Source of the DNA: Hyphomonadaceae bacterium
GTDB taxonomy: Bacteria; Pseudomonadota; Alphaproteobacteria; Caulobacterales; Aquidulcibacteraceae
Reading direction: 5' to 3'
Length of the DNA stretch: 64,000 bases
NCBI GenBank assembly: GCA_009773395.1
Contig: WRPI01000002.1
Span: 420,413-484,412, forward strand
The notes under the pieces were generated by a model. That model had not been told where the DNA came from. It made no database searches and saw only the letters and a list, made by a program, of their open reading frames with translations. Below are positions 53,826 to 63,751 of the stretch, piece by piece; position 1 is the stretch's first letter, and each line of letters starts with the position of its first letter. A program made the translations under genes and the position numbers.

Positions 53826-54789
53826 CTTGAAGGCAATTAAATTACCTTTTAGAATTGTGGCATTGACGGCAATCGGCTTATTCTTGTGGGGCGTAAACGG
53901 CTTGACCGCGCAACCTTCATCTGATCCTACCGGTGCTGAAGGTGTTTCCACGCCAGCGCCGACACCAAACCCAGTCAAAGATGCGGTATCTGCGCCCAAA
54001 GCGGATGAAGGCATGGATCCCGAATTAGGGTCAATCCAAGACGGGAACAATCAAGGCATAGACCCGGCTTTGCGCACCGATAAAGACGGCAATTGGGTTG
54101 ATGGCAGCACTAAAGCAAAAGATGCTAGCGCCGACACAAACGGCCGCAGCAATATGCCGATGCCGGCAATGCCAGTCATACCAACGATTTTGATTGAAGC
54201 GCTTTTCCCAAAAGACGAAGTCAATCCCGAAACTGGCGCTAGGCCGATAAATGAAAATCTTGGCACATCGGTTGTAATATTGGGATTAAATCGTGACACT
54301 GGGCAATCATTGCGATTTAGAGTCAGTCAAAACCAAAAAGTCAATTTTGGTAATCTTACAGTTCAATTGCATGCTTGTTACCGTGCTGCCCCGCAAGACG
54401 CCGACGAATCTTGGGCACATGTGGAAATTATTGATAATGGTCGGCCAATGGTGACGCAATTGGCAGTTTTGCCAAAACGCAATCGCGCGCGCCGCAGAGC
54501 GCAAAATGCCGCGAGAACCATAAAAAACGGCTGGATAATTGCCTCAAGCCCAACAGTTACACCAATTGATCACCCTATTTATGATATTGCACTGATTGCT
54601 TGTGAAGGCGGCGCGACCACGCGCACATTGGTGGTTCAAAACCCAGCCAGTCTGAGCGGCGCTAAACCCAAATCCCCATCGGTAATTAGTGCTGCGCCTG
54701 CGGATTTGGCGGTCATCACCGCGGCACCCGCGCCTGTGCAATCAGTGCCAAGCAATGCGCCCCCTGCGATAGCGGGAACGCGGAATTAG
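53818..54789 (+). CDS. DUF2155 secreted protein
   Basis: 323 residues from ATG 53818. Signal peptide or anchor to about residue 30 (IVALTAIGLFLWGVNGLTAQ). A long Pro/Asp/Lys-rich low-complexity part precedes the DUF2155 domain (about 175-275): VNFGNLTVQLHACYRAAPQDADESWAHVEI, then IKNGWIIASSPTVTPIDHPIYDIALIACE with two Cys. The tail is Pro/Ala-rich. In alphaproteobacteria this gene regularly follows NDUFA12. Function unknown, periplasmic. The last 74 bp overlap the convergent aat gene, so both genes share sequence at their 3' ends. Confidence 0.85.
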   Translation: MTSLKAIKLPFRIVALTAIGLFLWGVNGLTAQPSSDPTGAEGVSTPAPTPNPVKDAVSAPKADEGMDPELGSIQDGNNQGIDPALRTDKDGNWVDGSTKAKDASADTNGRSNMPMPAMPVIPTILIEALFPKDEVNPETGARPINENLGTSVVILGLNRDTGQSLRFRVSQNQKVNFGNLTVQLHACYRAAPQDADESWAHVEIIDNGRPMVTQLAVLPKRNRARRRAQNAARTIKNGWIIASSPTVTPIDHPIYDIALIACEGGATTRTLVVQNPASLSGAKPKSPSVISAAPADLAVITAAPAPVQSVPSNAPPAIAGTRN

Positions 54790-55438
54790 AAGATTGGATT
54801 TGCGCATATTGTGCCGCTGGAAATTGGCAATTCGCTTTTATTGCTATTTTCAATTTGGCTTGAAATTCGCTTTTTGAGATTTCAATAATCCCAAACTGCA
54901 CCAAATGTTGATTGACAAACTGCGCATCCAGCAATTGAAAACCTGCTGAAATTAGACCCGCGACCAAATGAACCAGCGCGATTTTGCTGGCGTTGCTTTT
55001 GCGGCTAAACATGCTTTCTCCAAAAAAAGTACCACCAATCGCAACTCCATATAACCCACCAACCAGCGAATCATCGTCCCAAACTTCAATCGAATGGGCA
55101 TAACCGTCGCGGTGCAGCGCGTCATAAAGCTGAATGATTGGGCGATTTATCCAAGTTTCACAGCGCTCCTCCGATTGCGCAGCGCATTCTTCTATGACAT
55201 GCCGAAACGCCCGATTGGCGGTAATTTGAAAAGGGTTTTGCCTTATTTGCCGTCGCAAACGGCTGGGAATATGGAAATTGTCTAAAGGCAGAATGCCGCG
55301 TTTCTCAGGTTCAATAATCAAAAGTCGCGGGTCGTCGCGGCCATCTGCCATCGGAAAAAGGCCACGGCGATATAAATCCAAAAGATTAGCTGAGCCAAAT
55401 CCTTCGATTGTTTTGCCCCTATTTTTCGGCTTGTTCAA
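54716..55438 (-). CDS. aat: Leucyl/phenylalanyl-tRNA-protein transferase
   Basis: About 240 residues if started at TTG 55438; the frame opens earlier but within accC. Transfers Leu or Phe to N-terminal Arg/Lys of proteins, marking them for ClpSAP. Family core: [24 protein letters not shown]-like [71 protein letters not shown], and [11 protein letters not shown]. The start overlaps the end of accC by about 20 bp, so coupling to the fatty acid genes is likely. The tail overlaps DUF2155 by 74 bp antisense. Confidence 0.92.
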   Translation of the reverse strand: MNKPKNRGKTIEGFGSANLLDLYRRGLFPMADGRDDPRLLIIEPEKRGILPLDNFHIPSRLRRQIRQNPFQITANRAFRHVIEECAAQSEERCETWINRPIIQLYDALHRDGYAHSIEVWDDDSLVGGLYGVAIGGTFFGESMFSRKSNASKIALVHLVAGLISAGFQLLDAQFVNQHLVQFGIIEISKSEFQAKLKIAIKANCQFPAAQYAQIQSSNSAFPLSQGAHCLALIAQARVPR

Positions 55439-56765
55439 TCCAATGTTCGAGCCAATGGATATTGTAATTGCCGTCAATGATGTCTCTATCCTGAATGAGT
55501 TTCAGAAATAATGGCACAGTGGTCGAAATTCCACTTATCACGATTTCGCCCAAAGCGCGGCGCAGGCGCATCAAACAATCGGTGCGGTTCTTGCCATGAA
55601 CAATCAATTTGCCAATCAAACTGTCATAATAAGGCGGAATACGATAACCCGCATAAATTGCAGAATCCAGCCTAACGCCCAAACCACCGGGTGCGTGAAA
55701 ATCATTGATAGTGCCGGGTGACGGCGCAAAAGTAGCGGGGTCTTCGGCATTGATACGGCATTCAATCGCGTGGCCAGAAAAAGTTACTTCGTCTTGGGTG
55801 AACGATAAAGGCATGCCCGCCGCCACCCGTATTTGTTCGCGCACTAAGTCGATGCCAGTAATGGCCTCAGTTACTGGATGCTCGACTTGCAAGCGAGTGT
55901 TCATTTCGATGAAATAAAAATGTCCATCTTCATAAAGAAACTCAATCGTGCCAACGCCCAAATAACCTAACGCTTTGATGGCTTTGACCACGATTTCGCA
56001 AATTTCATCACGCTCGGCACTGCTCAAAGCTGGGGAAGGGGCTTCTTCCAATATTTTTTGATTGCGCCGTTGCAAAGAACAATCGCGCTCACCCAAATGC
56101 ACAACATTACCATGAGAATCGGCAATAACTTGGATTTCAATATGCCTTGGCACGGTCAAATATTTCTCAAGATACACTGTATCATCACCAAATGCGCCTT
56201 TGGCTTCTTGCCGTGCATGGGCCAAAGCCTGCGATAAATCAGCTTCAGTTGCAGCGATTTTCATGCCGCGTCCGCCGCCACCCGCCGATGCTTTCACCAA
56301 TACTGGAAAGCCGATGGTTTTTGCCACTTTCAACGCTTCTTCGTCCGAACCAATAGCACCATCGGAACCCGGTACCACAGGAATGCCAACGCTGGAGACC
56401 GCAGCTTTCGCCGCAATTTTGTCGCCCATCATGCGGATATGGTCGGGTTTTGGGCCAATGAATGTAAGTCCATGGGCTTCAACAATTTGCGCAAAACGGG
56501 CATTTTCAGATAGGAAACCATAGCCTGGGTGAACTGCTTGTGCGCCCGTAATTTCACATGCACTTATGATTGCTGGGATATTCAAATAGGATGCGGCACT
56601 TGATGGTGGGCCAATACATACGCTTTCATCGGCAAGCCTTACATGCATGGCTTCTTCATCGGCAGTTGAATGAACCGCAACAGTCGAGATGCCCATTTCC
56701 TTGCACGCGCGGTGAATCCGAAGCGCAATTTCGCCGCGATTTGCTATGAGAACTTTATCGAACAC
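55419..56765 (-). CDS. accC: Acetyl-CoA carboxylase, biotin carboxylase subunit
   Basis: 448 residues from GTG 56765, giving the standard N-terminus [21 protein letters not shown]; the longer frame runs through the accB gap. ATP-grasp enzyme carboxylating biotin on AccB. Blocks: [47 protein letters not shown] as the Gly-rich loop, [68 protein letters not shown]. It follows accB by 13 bp and precedes aat by overlap. Confidence 0.97.
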   Translation of the reverse strand: MFDKVLIANRGEIALRIHRACKEMGISTVAVHSTADEEAMHVRLADESVCIGPPSSAASYLNIPAIISACEITGAQAVHPGYGFLSENARFAQIVEAHGLTFIGPKPDHIRMMGDKIAAKAAVSSVGIPVVPGSDGAIGSDEEALKVAKTIGFPVLVKASAGGGGRGMKIAATEADLSQALAHARQEAKGAFGDDTVYLEKYLTVPRHIEIQVIADSHGNVVHLGERDCSLQRRNQKILEEAPSPALSSAERDEICEIVVKAIKALGYLGVGTIEFLYEDGHFYFIEMNTRLQVEHPVTEAITGIDLVREQIRVAAGMPLSFTQDEVTFSGHAIECRINAEDPATFAPSPGTINDFHAPGGLGVRLDSAIYAGYRIPPYYDSLIGKLIVHGKNRTDCLMRLRRALGEIVISGISTTVPLFLKLIQDRDIIDGNYNIHWLEHWIEQAEK

Positions 56766-56778
56766 TATGGCTATCCTA

Positions 56779-57258
56779 TTATTCGATGATGCAAAGTCGT
56801 TCACCAAATTCAACTGGTTGGGCATCTTTGACAAGAATTGCTTTGATGACGCCGCCGCAATGTGCATTTACCGCATTAAGGGTTTTCATGGCCTCGACCA
56901 CAAAAAGCTGTTGTCCTTCGCTCACTGTATCGCCAATATTTACGAACGGCGTAGCACCCGGTTCTTGCGCCAAATAAATTGTGCCAACCATAGGTGAAGT
57001 GACAAAATTTGCTGCCACTTCGTTTTTAATTGGTGGAATTTGGGCTGGGTCGCTCGGCATTGCGATGGGCGCTGCTATTGGCGCAGTAATTGAATGTTGA
57101 ACTGTTTGCGGCGCCGCGATTTGGCTGATTACATTGCTTTGTTTAGCGACCCTAATTTTGGTTCCAGCATGATCGACTTCAATTTCGCTCAAGTCACTGT
57201 CTCGAAGAATCTTCGCAAGCTCTTTAACAAGTTTAGTGTCAAAGCCATTTGTTGTCAT
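56779..57258 (-). CDS. accB: Acetyl-CoA carboxylase biotin carboxyl carrier protein
   Basis: 159 residues. Biotinyl domain at the C-terminus with [40 protein letters not shown]; the Lys of EAMKT carries biotin. The N-terminal helical part ([31 protein letters not shown]) is the usual AccB head, joined by an Ala/Pro-rich linker. Together with accC it forms the first half of acetyl-CoA carboxylase. aroQ lies upstream on the same strand, separated by 57 bp, the common order aroQ-accB-accC. Confidence 0.97.
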   Translation of the reverse strand: MTTNGFDTKLVKELAKILRDSDLSEIEVDHAGTKIRVAKQSNVISQIAAPQTVQHSITAPIAAPIAMPSDPAQIPPIKNEVAANFVTSPMVGTIYLAQEPGATPFVNIGDTVSEGQQLFVVEAMKTLNAVNAHCGGVIKAILVKDAQPVEFGERLCIIE

Positions 57259-57315
57259 ATTTTTTCTCCAAGCCCGAATTGGTTTCTAACGCCAAATGCA
57301 AATTAAACCAAGCCT

Positions 57316-57852
57316 TTAGAACATAGAGCGCAATCCATTCAAGTGGAATCGCTTGAATGGATAAATTGCGCGACCAAGAAAGGAATCTAGCGCGGTTTTC
57401 AAGTTCCACTTGAAAAGCCACCGTTTGCCGCGAAGCCCATCAATCGCAAGGCGATAAGATTGAATGCCAAAACCCGCGACAACGCCAAATGCCACGGGCG
57501 ACACATAGCTTTTATGGCGGAAATCTTCGCGGGCATGGGGGTTGGATAAATGCACTTCGATTATTGGAATATCGAGTGCTTTCAGCGCGTCATATATGCC
57601 AATTGAGCTATGGGTTAGGGAAGCAGCATTGATAATTAGAGCGCAGGCCGCAGTTCGGGCTTCTTGAATCCAATTGATTAACTCGCCCTCTACATTGGAT
57701 TGGTGAAAAACAACTTCCGCACCCAATGCTTTGGCGGTTAATTCGCATAAATCTTGCACATCTTGCAATGTATTATGACCATAAATATGTGGCTCTCTTA
57801 TGCCTAGCATATTGAGATTAGGGCCATTTATTACATAAATTTGCTTTGTCAT
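57316..57852 (-). CDS. aroQ: Type II 3-dehydroquinate dehydratase with repeat-derived C-terminal tail
   Basis: 178 residues; type II dehydroquinases are normally about 145-150. Third step of the shikimate pathway. Core motifs: YVINGPNLNMLGIREPHIYG with Arg19 and Tyr24, NVEGELINWIQEAR, LIINAASLTHSSIGIYDAL, IPIIEVHLSNPHAREDFRHKSYVSPVAFGVVAGFG. The family sequence ends at about residue 141 (YRLAIDGL). The last ~36 residues (KTALDSFLGRAIYPFKRFHL and flanks) are encoded by copy B of the structured repeat, whose copy A has the same frame open. The repeat appears to have replaced the native stop. accB follows by 57 bp. Confidence 0.9.
   Translation of the reverse strand: MTKQIYVINGPNLNMLGIREPHIYGHNTLQDVQDLCELTAKALGAEVVFHQSNVEGELINWIQEARTAACALIINAASLTHSSIGIYDALKALDIPIIEVHLSNPHAREDFRHKSYVSPVAFGVVAGFGIQSYRLAIDGLRGKRWLFKWNLKTALDSFLGRAIYPFKRFHLNGLRSMF
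57323..57426 (-). repeat. Structured two-hairpin repeat, copy B (inside aroQ 3' end)
   Basis: Minus-strand copy. Hairpin 1 inner stem TTTTCAAGT/ACTTGAAAA at 57396-57404 and 57408-57416 is identical to copy A; its outer CTAG stem is partly lost. Hairpin 2 is TCCATTCAAG (57334-57343) with CTTGAATGGA (57352-57361), whereas copy A has CCCCTCAAG with CTTGAGGGG: both strands changed together. The aroQ stop lies just past the repeat. Confidence 0.85.
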
Positions 57853-57915
57853 ATTTTGTTTTTAGCCTATGAAACAATGTTTTGAAAGCTGGAACTTAAC
57901 TAAGTGGCGAAAACT

Positions 57916-58116
57916 ATGGAAATTATGTTAAATGGTCAGGCACATAACTGCGAAAAAGACATTAATATAATGGCTTTGGTCGGCGAACTTGAACTTGATC
58001 CGCGTTCAATCGCAGTTGAATTAAATCGGCAAATTGTTTCCAAATCGCTGTGGCAAGTTACCATATTGAAATCGGGTGACAAAATGGAAATAGTGCAGTT
58101 TGTTGGCGGTGGATAA
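57916..58116 (+). CDS. thiS: Sulfur carrier protein ThiS
   Basis: 66 residues from ATG 57916; GTG 57904 is an alternative. Ubiquitin-like sulfur carrier for thiazole synthesis. [25 protein letters not shown] is the family start, [10 protein letters not shown]-like [16 protein letters not shown] follows, and the protein ends in FVGGG with the Gly-Gly needed for adenylation and thiocarboxylation. It precedes thiG by 11 bp. No TPP riboswitch (no CTGAGA-type core) is visible in the 60 bp between aroQ and thiS. Confidence 0.93.
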   Translation: MEIMLNGQAHNCEKDINIMALVGELELDPRSIAVELNRQIVSKSLWQVTILKSGDKMEIVQFVGGG

Positions 58117-58127
58117 AGGATAGGAAA

Positions 58128-58910
58128 TTGGGAAACAGCATTAATGACAATTGGCGCGTTGGCGGCTTTGAGCTGAAATCACGCTTAATTATTGGCACTG
58201 GAAAATATAAATCATTCGAGGAAAATGCCCTTGCCGCCGAAGCTGCGGGCGCGGAAATTGTTACTGTTGCGGTACGCCGTGTGAATGTGACCGATCCAAA
58301 TCAGCCAAAATTGACGGATTTTATCGATCCTAAAAAATACATATATTTGCCAAATACAGCGGGCTGTTTCACCGCAGATGATGCCCTGCGCACCTTACGA
58401 TTGGCACGTGAAGCTGGCGGCTGGAAGCTTGTGAAATTGGAAGTATTGGCAGATCAAAAGACCCTTTTCCCCGATATGATGGAAACTTTGGAAGCCACTA
58501 AAATCTTGGTCAAAGAGGGTTTTGATGTAATGGTTTATTGTTCTGACGACCCAGTTTTTGCGCGCAAAATCGAAGACGCTGGCGCTTGTGCGATAATGCC
58601 ACTGGGCGCGCCAATTGGTTCGGGCCTTGGCATTCAAAACCGCATCAATATTCGTTTGATTATTGAGCAATCACGAGTGCCAGTCTTGGTGGACGCAGGC
58701 GTTGGCACGGCATCTGACGCGGCAATTGCTATGGAGCTTGGTTGCGATGGCGTCTTGATGAATACTGCGATCAGCGATGCCAAAAACCCAATATTGATGG
58801 CAAGCGCAATGAAACACGCAATTATCGCTGGCCGTGAAGCCTATCTTGCAGGGCGAATGGCGAAGAAACTATATGCCGATCCCTCAAGCCCGCTCGGTGG
58901 CTTAATTTGA
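58128..58910 (+). CDS. thiG: Thiazole synthase ThiG
   Basis: 260 residues from TTG 58128. TIM-barrel enzyme joining deoxyxylulose phosphate, dehydroglycine and ThiS thiocarboxylate into the thiazole ring of thiamine. Blocks: [47 protein letters not shown], and [18 protein letters not shown] with the Schiff-base Lys near 103. [15 protein letters not shown] and [32 protein letters not shown] hold the phosphate site. Overlaps the convergent DsbA-like gene by 9 bp. thiO at 21 kb would supply its dehydroglycine. Confidence 0.96.
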   Translation: MGNSINDNWRVGGFELKSRLIIGTGKYKSFEENALAAEAAGAEIVTVAVRRVNVTDPNQPKLTDFIDPKKYIYLPNTAGCFTADDALRTLRLAREAGGWKLVKLEVLADQKTLFPDMMETLEATKILVKEGFDVMVYCSDDPVFARKIEDAGACAIMPLGAPIGSGLGIQNRINIRLIIEQSRVPVLVDAGVGTASDAAIAMELGCDGVLMNTAISDAKNPILMASAMKHAIIAGREAYLAGRMAKKLYADPSSPLGGLI

Positions 58911-59723
58911 AGTTGCCGCCGCCGAAGCCGAAGCCGAAGCCGGATTACTTTCGGCGCCAATCATTGCTTCTAACTGATCCTTGGCAAAGCCCGAAATCAA
59001 ATTGCCATTGATGAGGAAACCCGGAGTTCCATTAATCCCAACTTCTGTGGCTTGGTTGCGAATTTTTTCAAGCCTTTGGGCATATTCAGGCTTATTCATG
59101 TCGGCCCGCAACCTTGTGGTATTTAAGCCGACTGATTGGGCAATCGACATAATTTGCTCCAACCCTAAATCACCTGTTGCGGACATCAATGCGCGGTGGA
59201 ACTCCAAATATTTGCCTTGAGCATGCGCCGCCATTGCAGCTTTTGCGGCCAAAGTGGAATTTGGGCTGAGGATTGGCAGTTCTTTGAAAATATATCTTAT
59301 ATCGCGGCGCTTATTCATGGTTTCGGTCAACCATGAATTTGCCGCATGGCAGAAACCGCATTTGTAATCAAAATACTCAATAATTGTGACTTTGGCATTG
59401 GCTGGGCCAAACGCAATTTGTGATTCTTCATTTTTAATTTTGCCGTATTTGGTTGCAACTTGTTCGTTTTGTTCCCTAATCATGATCGCTTGATAGGCAT
59501 CTTGCGCTTCGACAAGAATGTTGGGGTCGCTGACCAATGTGTCACGCACCAACAGCCTTACTGCCGCTTGTTGCTCCTTGGTTAGCGTAGCAAGAACATT
59601 GTCATTTTTGGCTTTGGCTTCTGCACTCGCTTTCGCGGCTTCTGGCGCTTTTGTTGTCGCGTCAGTTTTGCTGCAAGCGGTTAAAGCCAAACAAAGACAA
59701 CCAATTATAGTAAGTACTCGCAT
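58902..59723 (-). CDS. DsbA-family thiol-disulfide oxidoreductase lipoprotein
   Basis: 273 residues. Lipoprotein signal [17 protein letters not shown], then an Ala/Lys-rich linker. The thioredoxin fold has [21 protein letters not shown] with active-site [30 protein letters not shown] holds the cis-Pro (GTPGF). It resembles the DsbA/DsbG-like family of alphaproteobacteria with an N-terminal extension ([22 protein letters not shown]) and should catalyse disulfide formation or isomerisation in the periplasm. The Ser/Ala tail is encoded by a GCCGAA repeat. It overlaps thiG by 9 bp. Confidence 0.9.
   Translation of the reverse strand: MRVLTIIGCLCLALTACSKTDATTKAPEAAKASAEAKAKNDNVLATLTKEQQAAVRLLVRDTLVSDPNILVEAQDAYQAIMIREQNEQVATKYGKIKNEESQIAFGPANAKVTIIEYFDYKCGFCHAANSWLTETMNKRRDIRYIFKELPILSPNSTLAAKAAMAAHAQGKYLEFHRALMSATGDLGLEQIMSIAQSVGLNTTRLRADMNKPEYAQRLEKIRNQATEVGINGTPGFLINGNLISGFAKDQLEAMIGAESNPASASASAAATSN
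58915..58942. repeat. GCCGAA tandem hexanucleotide repeat
   Basis: GCCGAAGCCGAAGCCGAAGCC encodes the alternating Ser/Ala tail of the DsbA-like protein. Length changes of one unit would keep the frame. Confidence 0.8.
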
Positions 59724-59802
59724 TATTTACCCCAGAATCACATGAATATTTGAATTATGATATCGGCAAATCATTGGCTAAATATTAACAAAAGATTGCA
59801 TT

Positions 59803-61152
59803 TTACCGAGGACTCGCGTCGCCGCGCCGTATCATGCGCGCCACTAATGGATCCGTAATTGTGACAATATCGCTTGCGCGTTGCCATTGCGGCGCGCTGC
59901 GTTCAAAATTACGGCGAGCAACTTGGGCGAAGCGATTGGCGCGTTGCATGTCTCCCAAGGCGAATGCTTCTTCCGCAGTCGCAAGGCGCGCGAGGCCAGT
60001 TTTACCAGTGCGGTCAGCTACCACGGCCAATTGATTCCACGCAAAAGCATTGTCTTCTTCAAGGCGAAGCGCGGTCAGTAATTCCGCCTCTGCAAGTTCA
60101 TAATTAGCAGCGCCCGCAATATTTATTAATGTGCGAGCATACCCAATTCGCAAAAGTGCCGAATCGGGAGCCAATTCGACAGATTTTTGATAATATGGCA
60201 ACGCGAGTGTGGACTGATCATTTTCAAAATATATTTGCCCCATAAGTTCTTGAAAATAGGGGTTATTCGGTTCATCGTCGATAAGGCCACGAACCAAGCC
60301 AGTTGCCATTTCAATGTCTGGTGCACGGTAGAAGGCAATGGCACGAGCATAGCGCGCAATAATCGACCTATCACTCGGCGGGTATTTGAAAAAAGTCTGT
60401 TCCGAGGTGTATAAAAATCCTTGGATTTTTGCCTGTATCAATTGCAGATTTCGAATGTCCTCGGCACTATCCGCTGCGGCTTTATATTGGCTGCGAGAAA
60501 TGCGGCTTTCGAGCGCACTAATTCGACTTGACGATAAAGGGTGAGAGCGAAAATAAGGCTCGCGGCGGGCTTCGGCCATGACTTCCATATAACGGAATTT
60601 TTCAAAGAATGTGACCAATCCTTGACCCGATTGGTGCGTGGTTTCAAGATATGTCAGGGCGGCTTGATCGGCGCTGGCTTCTTGCACCCTAGTATAGGTG
60701 AAAAAACTCAAGAGTGCGAATTGTTGTGAACTGGCCAAAAGCGCTGCGCCAGCATCACTTGCGCCCGAGGCAATTGCCAAAAGCCCCAAAGCAATCGTTA
60801 CATATGCTGGCACCATTGCATTGCGCTGGGCCTCGGACGAGCGTGCCAAATGCCCACCCGCAATATGACCAGTTTCATGGGCAATAACTCCTTTAAGCTG
60901 ATTTGGCGTTCTGGCTTCAAGTATAAGGCCAGTATTTAAGTACATTTTTTGGCCGTCAGTAACAAATGCGTTGAGACTTCTATCGCTCACCAATCCGAGT
61001 TTTACGTCTTTTGGACTGAGGCCTGCTGCGACAAATAAAGGGTCACTATATGATCTGATGACGGTTTCGATTTCGGCATCGCGAATCAAAGACTGGGCAA
61101 AAACCAAATTAGGAATGCATGTAAGAATTAAGCCGGACGCAAAGTTTCTCAT
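59803..61152 (-). CDS. M48 family metalloprotease with TPR repeats (BepA-like)
   Basis: About 449 residues from ATG 61152, giving the signal peptide MRNFASGLILTCIPNLVFAQ; earlier ATGs up to 61254 add an unlikely leader. Periplasmic zinc protease: VIAHETGHIAGGHLARSSEAQR with HETGH, and ASADQAALTYL with the third ligand Glu in a QEASAD context. The C-terminal half has TPR-like helices (ARYARAIAFYRAPD, IYFENDQSTLALPYYQKSVELAPDSALLRIGYARTL). BepA in E. coli degrades stalled LptD and BAM substrates and this protein is likely its counterpart. AAAAGG precedes the chosen ATG closely. Confidence 0.88.
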   Translation of the reverse strand: MRNFASGLILTCIPNLVFAQSLIRDAEIETVIRSYSDPLFVAAGLSPKDVKLGLVSDRSLNAFVTDGQKMYLNTGLILEARTPNQLKGVIAHETGHIAGGHLARSSEAQRNAMVPAYVTIALGLLAIASGASDAGAALLASSQQFALLSFFTYTRVQEASADQAALTYLETTHQSGQGLVTFFEKFRYMEVMAEARREPYFRSHPLSSSRISALESRISRSQYKAAADSAEDIRNLQLIQAKIQGFLYTSEQTFFKYPPSDRSIIARYARAIAFYRAPDIEMATGLVRGLIDDEPNNPYFQELMGQIYFENDQSTLALPYYQKSVELAPDSALLRIGYARTLINIAGAANYELAEAELLTALRLEEDNAFAWNQLAVVADRTGKTGLARLATAEEAFALGDMQRANRFAQVARRNFERSAPQWQRASDIVTITDPLVARMIRRGDASPR

Positions 61153-61346
61153 AAGCCTTTTGGAAAAGCCAATTTTTGTTTTTGTTTCCAAGTCGCGCGA
61201 TTCTTGCATTTTTGTCCGAATATCTGTTGTTCGTATCATAGCCATTGCACACAATTTGCAAAGTGAAATTTAGGCAATCAATCAACGAACCACAATCATA
61301 GAAGTGAATTCGGGCAATTTGTGGGCAGAGAAACTGCAGAAGATTC

Positions 61347-61367
61347 TCCGCCCCTTGTGGGCGGGGC
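61347..61367 (-). terminator. Possible terminator hairpin after rne
   Basis: GC-rich stem CCGCCC/GGGCGG around a CTTGT loop, followed on the minus strand only after some distance by T-rich sequence. A direct repeat TACGGGCGGG occurs twice next to it (61369-61378, 61392-61400). Confidence 0.35.
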
Positions 61368-61411
61368 TACGGGCGGGGAAAAACAAAAATACGGGCGGGC
61401 AAGAACACCAA

Positions 61412-63751
61412 TTATTCTTCAGTGGGGCCAAATAATTTGGACGCGTTTCTTGTCCACCAGCCAGTTTTTCGCGGCTGCTTTGGCTCAGTTTCTTGAGTTT
61501 GAGCTATTGGTTCTGTGGTTAGGGCTATTGCTTCCACGATTAAGGCATCACCATCAGGCTTTATTTTTTTTGTAGCTCGTGGTTTCTTCTTGGCAACAAC
61601 TTCAGATTTCGCTACCTCGACCTCAACAGCACTTGTATCAGCATCTTCCACGGCTTCAATTGCGTCTGCACCTGGCTTGGCTTTGCGTGAACGGGATTTT
61701 GCAGCAGGTTTGGCTGGTTCGGCAATTGTGGCATCGGCAATAATCGCGTCACTTTGCATCGCGTTTTCAGTCGCTCCAGTTTCAATTTGCTCCGAGTTGA
61801 CAGTTCGTATATTGCCCTCAGCATTTTCACGGCGATTTCGACCGCCTCGACGGCCACGCCGCCTGCGCCTTGACGAGCTTTCATTTCGTTCTTCACTATT
61901 TACGCTTGGCTTAACATCCGCTGACACTTCTTCAGAGGTTTCAGCTTCACCATTTTCCGAACTCAGTTCGGTATTATCTTGGTCTTCCATTTGTTCAGTT
62001 TTGCGACCGCGTCGCCGTGGGCGACGGCGTTTGCCGCGCTGAATAGAAATTGAATCAGCATCGGTTTTTTCTTCGCCTTCACTTTCGTCATCAAGATATT
62101 CTTCGCCTTCGGCGTGAATTTCTTCATCCGATTGCTCAATGTCTTTGAGATAGGCGAAATTAAATTCTGGCTCATCAATTTCTTCACCTTGGCGAGTGAT
62201 TTCAAACTCATAACTCGAAAGGCTCATTTCGGAAACTGCAGTTATTTTGACCACAATTCCGCGCGCCGCTTCCATTGTTGCCAAATGCCGCCTTTTTTCG
62301 TTCAAGAGATATAAAGCAGTTTCGGTATCGGCGCGAACTTCGACTTCACAATCGCGGCGACCGCCGACGGCGGCTTCAACTTCGCGCAATATTTGGGTTG
62401 CAGTTGATGAAACCGACCTTATTCGGCCAAATCCACTGCAAGTCGGACAGACATGGCTTGAGCCTTCCAAAACCCCAGTTCTGCGGCGTTGACGCGAGAT
62501 TTCGAGCAGGCCAAAAGTTGAAATCTTGCTCATTTGCACCCGTGCGCGGTCCAAGCGCAAAGCGTCTTTCATGCGTTTTTCGACCGCCCTATCGTTACGC
62601 TGTTCTTCCATGTCGATGAAGTCAATCACCAACAAGCCAGCGAGATCGCGAAGTCGCATTTGACGGGCAACTTCATCGGCGGCTTCTAAATTAGTTTTGA
62701 GCGCGGTTTGTTCGATGGAGCGTTCTCTAGTTGATTTCCCTGAATTTACGTCAATTGCAACCAGTGCTTCGGTTTGATTTATGACGATATATCCGCCCGA
62801 TTTGAGTTGAACCACGCCATCGTGAATGCCAGATAGCTTGCTATCGACCGCCATACGCGAAAATAAAGGCGTGGAGTTTTTGTAAAGATGCACTTTGCGG
62901 GCATGGCTTGGGATAAGCATTTTCACAAAGTCTTTGGCTTCACGATAGGCGCCTTCGCCTTCGATGACGATTGAACCAATGTCTTTATTGTAAAGATCGC
63001 GAATGGCGCGTTTTACAAGGCTCTCTTCTTCGTGAATTAAGCTTGGAGCAACCGATTCGAGTGTGCGCGCCCTAATATCGTCCCAAAGCCTGATTAAATA
63101 TTCATAGTCGCGCTTGATTTCAGTTTTATTGGCTTTTGCTCCAGCAGTTCTAATAATTAGACCCATGCCTTTTGGCACTAATAAATCCGAAACAATTGTC
63201 TTTAGGCGTTTTCTGTCTGCAACATTCGCTATTTTGCGCGATATTCCGCCACCGCGCGGCGTGTTTGGCATAAGAACACAATATCTGCCAGCCAATGAAA
63301 GATAAGTGGTCAGCGCCGCGCCTTTATTGCCGCGTTCCTCTTTAACCGCTTGAACCAACATTATTTGTCGGCGTTTCAATACGTCTTGAATTTTGTAACG
63401 GCGATTTTGGGCACGGCGAGCGCGGCCATTATCATCCTCATCATCAACTGCATCTTCGGCGGCCATTGCAGCTTCTTCAGCAAGCAGCGCTTCGCGATCC
63501 GCAATTGGGATTTGGTAATAATCGGGGTGGACTTCGGAAAAAGCCAAAAAGCCGTGGCGTATATTGCCGAAGTCAACAAAACCCGCTTGTAATGAAGGTT
63601 CAACCCTCGTTACTTTGGCTAAATAAATATTACCACGAATTTGCTGTCTGGCTTTGGTTTCTACATCGAATTCTTCTAGTTCATTCCCTGCAAGTACCAC
63701 CACCCGAGTTTCCTCGGAATGCGCTGCGTCGATTAACATTGTTTTTGACAT
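61412..63751 (-). CDS. rne: Ribonuclease E/G family endoribonuclease
   Basis: 779 residues from ATG 63751, with GGGAG upstream; a 12-codon extension is unlikely. Central RNA-decay and rRNA-processing nuclease. Start MSKTMLIDAAHSEETRVVVL; S1 domain about 35-125 with an acidic insert (EDAVDDEDDNGRAR). Catalytic DNase I-like part: IVINQTEALVAIDVNSG (first Asp), LVIDFIDMEEQRND (second Asp), MSKISTFGLLEISRQR. The Zn-link is CPTCSGFG. From about residue 560 the tail is disordered, Glu-rich then Arg-rich (KRRRPRRRGRKTE, SRRRRRGRRGGRNRRE), the usual degradosome scaffold with RNA-binding patches. The 249 bp upstream to the window end contain no convincing gene. Confidence 0.95.
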   Translation of the reverse strand: MSKTMLIDAAHSEETRVVVLAGNELEEFDVETKARQQIRGNIYLAKVTRVEPSLQAGFVDFGNIRHGFLAFSEVHPDYYQIPIADREALLAEEAAMAAEDAVDDEDDNGRARRAQNRRYKIQDVLKRRQIMLVQAVKEERGNKGAALTTYLSLAGRYCVLMPNTPRGGGISRKIANVADRKRLKTIVSDLLVPKGMGLIIRTAGAKANKTEIKRDYEYLIRLWDDIRARTLESVAPSLIHEEESLVKRAIRDLYNKDIGSIVIEGEGAYREAKDFVKMLIPSHARKVHLYKNSTPLFSRMAVDSKLSGIHDGVVQLKSGGYIVINQTEALVAIDVNSGKSTRERSIEQTALKTNLEAADEVARQMRLRDLAGLLVIDFIDMEEQRNDRAVEKRMKDALRLDRARVQMSKISTFGLLEISRQRRRTGVLEGSSHVCPTCSGFGRIRSVSSTATQILREVEAAVGGRRDCEVEVRADTETALYLLNEKRRHLATMEAARGIVVKITAVSEMSLSSYEFEITRQGEEIDEPEFNFAYLKDIEQSDEEIHAEGEEYLDDESEGEEKTDADSISIQRGKRRRPRRRGRKTEQMEDQDNTELSSENGEAETSEEVSADVKPSVNSEERNESSSRRRRRGRRGGRNRRENAEGNIRTVNSEQIETGATENAMQSDAIIADATIAEPAKPAAKSRSRKAKPGADAIEAVEDADTSAVEVEVAKSEVVAKKKPRATKKIKPDGDALIVEAIALTTEPIAQTQETEPKQPRKTGWWTRNASKLFGPTEE

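Noticed and set aside
57853-57915. TPP riboswitch before thiSG
   Set aside because: The interval is only about 60 bp and lacks the conserved THI-box core, so no riboswitch can be supported.
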